From positions 1 to 5,203 of the forward strand of contig JBDTMC010000536.1 of the NCBI GenBank assembly GCA_039934475.1: DNA of 5,203 bases, in the 5' to 3' direction. This DNA is from JBDTMC01 sp039934475. Lineage in GTDB: Bacteria > Acidobacteriota > Terriglobia > Bryobacterales > Bryobacteraceae. The position numbers and the translations under genes were made by a program. The notes under the pieces are model-generated. The model was not told the origin of the DNA and searched no databases. It saw only the letters and a list, made by a program, of their open reading frames with translations. Of the stretch, positions 1-5,203 are shown piece by piece (the stretch's first letter is position 1; every line of letters starts with the position of its first letter).

Positions 1-42
1 CCTGATTGGTTGCTGAAAACCCCATTTCGGCAAACAAGATCC

Positions 43-48
43 AGAGGT
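43..48 (+). promoter_or_regulatory. Weak ribosome binding site of nrdJ
   Basis: AGAGGT lies 12 bases before the ATG at 61. This is a partial Shine-Dalgarno match at a rather long spacing, in an A-rich stretch. It is the only candidate in the 60 bases shown upstream. No convincing -35/-10 pair, NrdR box or cobalamin riboswitch element is visible there, so the nrdJ promoter probably lies left of the window. Confidence 0.4.
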
Positions 49-60
49 TAAAACAATCAC

Positions 61-2880
61 ATGGGACAGTTAAGCGTCGACCTCAGCCCGCGTGCCGCCG
101 AATTGCGCCGCAGCCTGCCAAAGAAGGATAGGTCCGGAGTGACCTTCCCCCGTTACTTCACTGCCAAACTGGAGTCCGGAAAGACCCCTTACGACGAGAT
201 TCAGTGGGAACTCCGCAGCGCCACGATCGGTAACGACAAAGGCGCCGTTATCTTCGAACAGCGGGATATCGAGGTTCCGGAGGACTGGTCCCAGACCGCC
301 ACAAACATTGTGGCGAGCAAGTATTTCCACGGCAAGCTGGGATCGCCGGAGCGCGAGCGCAGCGTAGGGCAACTGGTGCACCGGGTGGTGGATACCATCG
401 CCGATTGGGGGATTGCGGACCGCTACTTCCGCACTGCCGAGGACGGCGAGAACTTCCGCAGCGAGTTGGCGCATCTGATGCTGACCCAGAAGGCGTGTTT
501 CAATTCGCCGGTCTGGTTCAACGTCGGCGTTCGCGAGCCTCGCGGCTACGGCTGGTATTTCGACCCGGAGATCAATAGCGTCCTGAAGCTGGATCCGACG
601 GTTCATCGTCCGCAGTGCTCGGCCTGCTTCATCAACTCCGTGGGCGACACTTTGGAGTCGATTCTGGAGTTGGCGAAGACCGAAGGCATGCTGTTCAAGT
701 GGGGATCGGGGACGGGCACCAATCTCTCCAGCCTGCGCGAAGAAGATGGTTCGCTTTCGAGCGGCGGCCGCGCCTCAGGTCCGCTGAGCTTCATGAAGGG
801 CTTCGATGCCTTCGCGGGAGTCATTAAGAGCGGCGGCAAGACGCGCCGCGCCGCCAAGATGGTGATTCTGAACGCGGAACATCCGGACGTCGAACGCTTC
901 ATCTGGTGCAAGGCGAAGGAAGAGAAGAAGGCCCACGTACTGATCGACAACGGCTACGACTCTTCGCTTGATGGCGAAGCGTATTCTTCCATCTTTTTCC
1001 AAAACGCGAACAACTCCGTGCGTGTGACAGATGAATTCATGCATGCGGTCGCGGCCGATGGCGACTGGTGGACAAAGTCCGTCAGCACCGGGCAGCCGGT
1101 GAGGCGCTACAAGGCCAAGGAGATGCTGCGGCAGATCTCGGAAGCGACTTGGCAGTGTGGGGACCCTGGCATGCAGTTCGACACCACCATCAACCGGTGG
1201 CACACGTCGAAGAGCACGGCGCGTATCAACGCCTCCAACCCGTGCTCGGAATACATGTTCCTGGACGATTCGGCGTGCAACCTGTCGTCACTGAACCTCA
1301 TGAAGTTCGTTGGGCCGAACGGTGTCTTCGATGTGGAAGCATTCCGCCATGCCGTGGATACGATGATCATGGCGCAGGAGATCCTGGTGGATAACGCGAG
1401 TTATCCGACGGAGAGGATCGCGAAGAACTCGCACGATTTCCGTCCGCTGGGCCTCGGGTTCGCCAATCTTGGCGCGCTGTTGATGTCGATGGGTGTGCCA
1501 TACGACAGTGACCAGGGTCGTGATTTCGCGGGCGCCATTTCGGCCGTGATGTGCGGCCAGGCTTATCTGACCAGCGCTCGCATCTCCGAAGCTACCGGCC
1601 CGTGCCCCGGATATGCCGTCAATGAGATGAGCTTCCTCGAAGTCATCCGCATGCATGGCGAATCAGTGAGCCGGATCGACAACCGCCGCGTGCCTTTGGC
1701 GCTGTACGAGAACGCGCGCCGGGTGTGGCAGGAAGCCTACGAACTGGGTAAGACGGCGGGCTTCCGCAATGCCCAAACGACGGTGATCGCGCCCACCGGC
1801 ACCATCGGCTTCATGATGGATTGCGATACCACCGGCATTGAGCCGGACCTCGCGCTGGTGAAATATAAGAAACTCGTCGGCGGCGGCGTCATTAAGATCG
1901 TCAATACCACTGTGCCGCAGGCGCTGATCCGGATGGGCTATTCGCCGGAACAGGTGGAAGTCATCGTGAGCCACATCGACGCCACCGGCACCATCGAAGG
2001 CGCACCCGGCTTGAAGCCGGAGCATCTGCCGGTTTTCGATTGCAGTTTCCGGCCCGCCAACGGGACGCGGTCCATTCAATATATGGGCCATGTGCGCATG
2101 ATGGCCGCCGTTCAGCCGTTCGTTTCGGGCGCGATCTCGAAGACGATCAACATGCCCGAGGAGTCCTCGGCCGACGAGATCATGAACGCCTACATGGAGA
2201 GCTGGCGTCTAGGCCTGAAGGCGGTGGCGATCTACCGCGACAACTCCAAGCGCGTCCAGCCTCTGAGTTCCGGCGATTCCAAAGGAGCGAAGAAGGCCAC
2301 GGGATCCACAGCGACGCAGACGGTGGAGAAGGTGGTCTACCGGCCGATGCGCCGGAAGCTGCCTGACGAACGCAGCTCCATCACACACAAATTCTCTATC
2401 GGCGGCCACGAAGGCTACATCACCGTTGGTCTCTATGAGGATGGAACGCCGGGCGAACTCTTCATCACCATGGCGAAGGAAGGCTCCACCATCTCCGGCC
2501 TCATGGACAGCTTCGCCACCAGCGTCAGCTATGCGCTGCAGTACGGTGTGCCGCTGAAGTTCTTTGTCGATAAGTTCAGCCATGTGCGTTTCGAGCCCAG
2601 CGGCTGGACGGGAAACAAGGATGTACCGTACGCGAAGTCCATCATGGACTACATCTTCCGGTGGCTGGCCGCGAAGTTCTTGGGCCCGGAGTACGCCGTG
2701 GTTACCGAGGCCGGCGACACGCCGCGCCTGCGGCCTACGGAACCCGAATCCCAGCAGGCGCTTCCGTTTGATGCCGGCGTCAGTGACGCGCCCTTGTGCG
2801 CCGAATGCGGTTCGCTGATGACCCGCAACGGCTCCTGCTACAAGTGCGAAAACTGCGGCGGCACGAGCGGCTGCTCCTAA
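61..2880 (+). CDS. nrdJ: Adenosylcobalamin-dependent (class II) ribonucleotide reductase NrdJ
   Basis: This 939-residue protein reduces ribonucleotides to deoxyribonucleotides in the cytoplasm, using a cobalamin-generated thiyl radical and needing no oxygen or small subunit. The radical-site motif N393-P-C395-S-E397 is intact, with C395 as the expected radical cysteine. C189 (in CSACF) and C406 match the substrate-reducing cysteine pair; the 11-residue spacing from C395 to C406 is the one I recall for Thermotoga NrdJ. Other family motifs are GSGTGTNLS (215-223), SGGKTRRAA (257-265), FQNANNSV (313-320), PTGTIG (578-583) and SGAISKTINMP (689-699). A polar linker (about 736-770) leads to a TSCPD domain (about 772-850) and a C-terminal tail with six cysteines (913, 916, 926, 929, 932, 938), probably a zinc ribbon plus the shuttle pair that passes electrons to the active site. 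I see no N-terminal ATP-cone, so dATP inhibition of overall activity is not expected. The ATG at 61 is preferred; a GTG at 139, just before the conserved part, is a less likely alternative start. The gene looks intact, with no intein or frameshift. Confidence 0.97.
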   Translation: MGQLSVDLSPRAAELRRSLPKKDRSGVTFPRYFTAKLESGKTPYDEIQWELRSATIGNDKGAVIFEQRDIEVPEDWSQTATNIVASKYFHGKLGSPERERSVGQLVHRVVDTIADWGIADRYFRTAEDGENFRSELAHLMLTQKACFNSPVWFNVGVREPRGYGWYFDPEINSVLKLDPTVHRPQCSACFINSVGDTLESILELAKTEGMLFKWGSGTGTNLSSLREEDGSLSSGGRASGPLSFMKGFDAFAGVIKSGGKTRRAAKMVILNAEHPDVERFIWCKAKEEKKAHVLIDNGYDSSLDGEAYSSIFFQNANNSVRVTDEFMHAVAADGDWWTKSVSTGQPVRRYKAKEMLRQISEATWQCGDPGMQFDTTINRWHTSKSTARINASNPCSEYMFLDDSACNLSSLNLMKFVGPNGVFDVEAFRHAVDTMIMAQEILVDNASYPTERIAKNSHDFRPLGLGFANLGALLMSMGVPYDSDQGRDFAGAISAVMCGQAYLTSARISEATGPCPGYAVNEMSFLEVIRMHGESVSRIDNRRVPLALYENARRVWQEAYELGKTAGFRNAQTTVIAPTGTIGFMMDCDTTGIEPDLALVKYKKLVGGGVIKIVNTTVPQALIRMGYSPEQVEVIVSHIDATGTIEGAPGLKPEHLPVFDCSFRPANGTRSIQYMGHVRMMAAVQPFVSGAISKTINMPEESSADEIMNAYMESWRLGLKAVAIYRDNSKRVQPLSSGDSKGAKKATGSTATQTVEKVVYRPMRRKLPDERSSITHKFSIGGHEGYITVGLYEDGTPGELFITMAKEGSTISGLMDSFATSVSYALQYGVPLKFFVDKFSHVRFEPSGWTGNKDVPYAKSIMDYIFRWLAAKFLGPEYAVVTEAGDTPRLRPTEPESQQALPFDAGVSDAPLCAECGSLMTRNGSCYKCENCGGTSGCS

Positions 2881-2895
2881 CTTCTCTCCAACGGC

Positions 2896-2911
2896 CTCCC
2901 GTTTGTGGGAG
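2896..2911 (+). other. Small hairpin after the nrdJ stop codon
   Basis: CTCCC (2896-2900) pairs with GGGAG (2907-2911) around a six-base loop, 15 bases after the nrdJ stop. It has no T-tract and precedes the main terminator by eight bases. It may simply help fold or protect the 3' end of the nrdJ message, or be chance; a five-pair stem is weak evidence in GC-rich DNA. Confidence 0.25.
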
Positions 2912-2919
2912 CTTCAGGG

Positions 2920-2960
2920 AAAGGCGATCCGGGATCCACTCCCCCGGGTCGCCTTTTTTT
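2920..2960 (+). terminator. Strong Rho-independent terminator downstream of nrdJ
   Basis: AAAGGCGATCCGGG (2920-2933) pairs with CCCGGGTCGCCTTT (2943-2956), giving 14 consecutive pairs including one T-G wobble, around a nine-base loop (2934-2942). The stem is GC-rich in the middle and flanked by A/T, and runs straight into seven T residues (2954-2960). It lies 39 bases after the nrdJ stop, so it should end the nrdJ transcript. It also lies only 28 bases before the rmuC start codon, so rmuC must depend on read-through or on a promoter that is not obvious. The T-tract is on the plus strand; on the minus strand the run of three T after the stem is weaker. Confidence 0.92.
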
Positions 2961-2976
2961 CTCTCGTCCTAGTTAC

Positions 2977-2982
2977 AAGGTG
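2977..2982 (+). promoter_or_regulatory. Ribosome binding site that fixes the rmuC start
   Basis: AAGGTG, with its AAGG core at 2977-2980, lies at a normal distance (eight bases from the core) before the ATG at 2989. The longer reading frame, opening at GTG 2905, would run through the terminator hairpin and put 28 hydrophilic residues in front of the membrane segment. The ATG at 2989 is therefore taken as the true start. Confidence 0.65.
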
Positions 2983-2988
2983 CTTTTC

Positions 2989-4362
2989 ATGGATCTACTT
3001 TTGCTTGTCGTGCTCCTGACCGGAGGGTTGATTGTGGGCGCCGGCTGCGTTTGGCTGCTGCTCGCGCCGCGTGCCCGTTCGATGCAGTTTGCGATGCAGG
3101 AGGCGGTGGCCGCCCGGGCGACGCTGGAAGAGCGTCTGGCCGGCCGCGAGCAGCAACTCGACGCCTTTCGCCGCGATCTGAAGCAGCGTGACGAAGGGAT
3201 GGCGGTGCTGCGGCAGGATAAGTCCGATCTGCAGGTGTCCACTTCGGCCATCGAAGCACGCATGGAGGAGCAGCGCAAGGGCTATGAGGAGAAGCTGGAA
3301 CTCCTCAACAAGGCGAAGGAGAAGCTCTCCGATGCGTTTAAGTCGCTGGCCGCCGACGCCCTGCGGAGCAACAATGCGAGTTTCCTGGAGACGGTGAACT
3401 CCGACATGGAGCACCGCCGCCGGGCGATTGAAGACATGGTGAAACCGCTGGGCGAGAGCATTGCCCAGATGGAGAAGAACCGCTCCGAGGCATACGTTGG
3501 CCTGAAGGAGCAGGTGGCGTCGCTGGCTACGACGCAGGCGCGGCTGCAATCGGAGACGACGAACCTGGTGCGCGCTCTTCGTGCGCCGATTGTCCGTGGA
3601 CGCTGGGGCGAGCTGCAGTTGAAGCGCGTAGTGGAACTGGCGGGCATGGTGGAGTACTGCGACTTCGAACAGCAGACCACCGTGGATTCCGACGAAGGCC
3701 GGCTGCGTCCCGATATGCTGGTGCGCCTGCCCAGTGAGCGCCTCATCGTGGTTGACGCGAAGGTCTCGCTAAGCGCCTATCTGGAGGCGCTGGAAACGAC
3801 GGACGAAGCGGTGCGCCTGGCGCGCCTGAAGGAACACGCGGCGCAGGTGCGCAGCCACTTGGTGCGATTGGGCACGAAGAGTTACGCCTCCCAATTCAAT
3901 CAGGCGCCGGAGTTTGTGGTGGCCTTCCTGCCGGCGGAGACCTTCTTCAGCGCGGCACTGGAACAGGACCCCTCGCTGATTGAATTCGGCGTCGAGCAGG
4001 GAGTGATTTTGGCCACGCCGACCACGTTGATCGCGCTACTGAAGGCCGTGGCCTACGGTTGGCGTCAGGAGAAGATTGCACAGAACGCCCAGGCTATTAG
4101 CGACCAGGGGCGCCTGCTCTACGATCGCTTGCGCACGATGGCGAGCCACTTTGAAGATCTGCGGCGCAACTTGGAACGTTCGGTAGACTGCTACAACCGC
4201 GCCGCCGGCTCACTGGAAGCGCGTGTCCTGGTGGCGGCGCGCAAGTTCAAGGACCTGAGCGCGGCGGCCGGTGATGAAATTGACACGCTCGACTTGATCG
4301 ACCTGGCGCCGCGCGAACTGCAATCGGCGGAGATGACACTGACGGAGGGTTCGAGGGACTGA
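2989..4362 (+). CDS. rmuC: DNA recombination protein RmuC homologue
   Basis: From the ATG at 2989 the protein has 457 residues, close to the roughly 475 of Escherichia coli RmuC. Residues 2-25 form one hydrophobic membrane segment (DLLLLVVLLTGG onward), so it is probably anchored by its N-terminus. Residues about 30-190 are charged, Glu/Lys/Arg/Gln-rich and heptad-like, typical of the long RmuC coiled coil. The RmuC domain follows: RGRWGE (203-208), R240-P241-D242 and D256-A257-K258 form the PD-(D/E)XK-type nuclease signature. The conserved FLPAE (313-317), ATPTTL (342-347) and W358 complete the family pattern. In E. coli, loss of RmuC raises recombination at inverted repeats, and a role in DNA cleavage during rearrangement has been proposed; biochemical activity is poorly known. 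All expected core residues are present, so a working protein is likely. A terminator separates it from nrdJ, and its 3' end lies 3 bp from the convergent oxidoreductase gene. Confidence 0.93.
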   Translation: MDLLLLVVLLTGGLIVGAGCVWLLLAPRARSMQFAMQEAVAARATLEERLAGREQQLDAFRRDLKQRDEGMAVLRQDKSDLQVSTSAIEARMEEQRKGYEEKLELLNKAKEKLSDAFKSLAADALRSNNASFLETVNSDMEHRRRAIEDMVKPLGESIAQMEKNRSEAYVGLKEQVASLATTQARLQSETTNLVRALRAPIVRGRWGELQLKRVVELAGMVEYCDFEQQTTVDSDEGRLRPDMLVRLPSERLIVVDAKVSLSAYLEALETTDEAVRLARLKEHAAQVRSHLVRLGTKSYASQFNQAPEFVVAFLPAETFFSAALEQDPSLIEFGVEQGVILATPTTLIALLKAVAYGWRQEKIAQNAQAISDQGRLLYDRLRTMASHFEDLRRNLERSVDCYNRAAGSLEARVLVAARKFKDLSAAAGDEIDTLDLIDLAPRELQSAEMTLTEGSRD

Positions 4363-4365
4363 AGT

Positions 4366-5203
4366 TCACGTCATCGCGAGGTATTCGAGGGCTAGCCGTA
4401 CCACCATGGATCCTTCGCCCACGGCAGCCGCGACGCGGTTCATCGCGCTGGCGCGGAGGTCTCCCGCGGCCAACACGCCGGGTACGCTGGTCTCAAGCAG
4501 CAGCGGTTCGCGGCGTTCCTTCCAGAGACGGGCGTAGCCTTCGGCGGCCATCAGATCGCGACCGGTGAGCACGAAGCCCTTGGCGTCGCGGAGCACGCTG
4601 GAGGGAAGCCAATCACTTCGCGGATGGGTGCCGATGAAGACGAACAACGCATCGACATCCTCCACTCGGCACGTTCCGTCCCGCAGCGACTTCAGGACAG
4701 CCTGCTGGACGTGACCGTCGCCGTCCACGCGTTCGACTTCCGTGCCGGTCCGAAGCCGGATGTTGGGGGTGTGCCCGATCTGGTCGATGAGGTACTGCGA
4801 CATGGTGTCGCGCAAACTGTCGCGGCGCACCACGATCTGAACCTCTTTGGCAAAGCGCGCCAGGTACATCGCGCCCTGACCCGCTGAGTTTCCTCCGCCG
4901 ACGACGAAGACGCGCTTGCTGCGCAACGCGGGCGCTTCCGTGGTGGCCGCGCCGTAGTAGACGCCGGCACCGGTGTGTTCGGCGACGCCGGGCGCGGAAT
5001 GCTCGCGATAGGACATGCCGGTAGCAGCGAGCAAGGCACGGGTGACAATCTCGCGCCCGTCGGCAAGGCGGAGGCGTTTGTAACCCCCTTCGATGGAGAC
5101 GGCGGTGACTTCGAGGGGCGCGAGGAACTCGGCTCCAAGGCGTTGGGCTTGCATCAAGGCGCGGCGCGTCAGTTCGCTGCCGCTGACGCCGGAAGGAAAG
5201 CCG
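4366..5203 (-). CDS. Thioredoxin-reductase-like FAD/NAD(P)-dependent oxidoreductase lacking CxxC (partial, N-terminus off the window)
   Basis: The visible 278 codons run from the right edge (frame beginning at 5202) to a TGA at 4368-4366. The frame stays open to the edge, where it reads GFPSGVSGSELTRRA, a thioredoxin-reductase-type stretch from inside the FAD domain. TTG at 5157 or ATG at 5154 are therefore not real starts. Visible signatures, numbered from the edge, are the FAD-domain ATG motif (60-62), the NAD(P)-binding GGGNSAG (102-108), VRRDSLR (125-131), and the FAD-binding C-terminal block VPGVLAAGDLR (240-250) followed by VGEGS (261-265). Where classical TrxB has CxxC, in the context GVYYCATC, this protein has GVYYGAAT, so it cannot pass electrons to thioredoxin in the usual way. 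As I recall it, this pattern matches the subfamily often annotated as cyclic-nucleotide-binding or response-regulator fused 'thioredoxin-disulfide reductase', so a sensor domain may precede the visible part. Its substrate is unknown. Its promoter lies off the window; no terminator is seen at its 3' end. Confidence 0.9.
   Translation of the reverse strand, partial: GFPSGVSGSELTRRALMQAQRLGAEFLAPLEVTAVSIEGGYKRLRLADGREIVTRALLAATGMSYREHSAPGVAEHTGAGVYYGAATTEAPALRSKRVFVVGGGNSAGQGAMYLARFAKEVQIVVRRDSLRDTMSQYLIDQIGHTPNIRLRTGTEVERVDGDGHVQQAVLKSLRDGTCRVEDVDALFVFIGTHPRSDWLPSSVLRDAKGFVLTGRDLMAAEGYARLWKERREPLLLETSVPGVLAAGDLRASAMNRVAAAVGEGSMVVRLALEYLAMT

Noticed and set aside
1..60. Possible cobalamin riboswitch, NrdR box or promoter before nrdJ; TTGCTG at 10-15 was considered as a -35 element.
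   Set aside because: There is no acceptable -10 at the right distance, no B12-box-like core and no NrdR palindrome. Only 60 bases are available, so nothing can be excluded further upstream.
139..141. Alternative GTG start of nrdJ with AAGGA at 124-128.
   Set aside because: Plausible, since the strongly conserved part begins just there, but the frame is open from the ATG at 61, which is the simpler choice.
70..2583. Several open frames of 65-142 codons and one of 178 codons on the minus strand, and shorter plus-strand ones, inside nrdJ.
   Set aside because: They are shadows caused by the high GC bias of nrdJ. They show no family motifs, and nrdJ itself is conserved across the whole stretch.
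2973..3746. Minus-strand open frames of 90-184 codons opposite the start of rmuC.
   Set aside because: They are low-complexity Arg/Ser/Leu-rich antisense translations of the Glu/Lys/Gln-rich coiled-coil codons, not genes.
4350..4397. Direct repeat TTCGAGGG (4350-4357 and 4384-4391) and the palindrome GGCTAGCC (4390-4397) around the convergent gene ends.
   Set aside because: Eight-base matches are expected by chance in this composition. They lie largely in coding sequence and make no terminator or attachment site.
4624..5138. Open frames on the plus strand (4624-4887) and in another minus frame (4692-5138) across the oxidoreductase.
   Set aside because: They overlap the clear FAD and NAD(P) motifs of the real frame and have no recognisable features.
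1..5203. Search for a new system, mobile element, CRISPR array, intein in nrdJ, or tRNA/ncRNA gene.
   Set aside because: Apart from the short leader and the 108-base spacer, the window is filled by three recognisable gene families. No inverted-repeat ends, array periodicity, tRNA-like folds or interruption of NrdJ were seen.

Overview
The window carries two complete genes and one partial gene, all of recognisable bacterial families, and reads as ordinary chromosomal housekeeping sequence. It is GC-rich with a strong G/C preference at third codon positions. The long adenosylcobalamin-dependent ribonucleotide reductase and the CxxC-less thioredoxin-reductase-like protein fit a soil-type bacterium, possibly of the Acidobacteria (Solibacter/Bryobacter-like). 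That placement is an impression from family resemblance, with no phylogenetic marker behind it.

Layout: bases 1-60 are a short leader holding a weak ribosome binding site. Bases 61-2880 (+) encode a full-length class II ribonucleotide reductase (nrdJ). Bases 2881-2988 are an intergenic spacer with a small hairpin and a very strong intrinsic terminator (2920-2960). Bases 2989-4362 (+) encode RmuC, a membrane-anchored coiled-coil protein with a PD-(D/E)XK-type nuclease core. After only 3 bp, a convergent gene on the minus strand (4366-5203) encodes most of an FAD/NAD(P)H-dependent thioredoxin-reductase-like oxidoreductase, whose N-terminus lies beyond the right edge.

How they work together: NrdJ makes deoxyribonucleotides and RmuC is linked to DNA recombination and repair, so the pair has a loose DNA-metabolism theme. 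The terminator between them argues against a simple operon. NrdJ must be re-reduced by thioredoxin or a similar donor, but the neighbouring reductase-like protein has no CxxC redox pair and is on the opposite strand, so it should not be taken as the NrdJ electron supply.

I found no mobile element, CRISPR array, RNA gene, toxin-antitoxin pair, defence island or other new system. The points most worth a second look are the missing redox cysteines and unseen N-terminus of the oxidoreductase, and the terminator placed 28 bp before the rmuC start codon.
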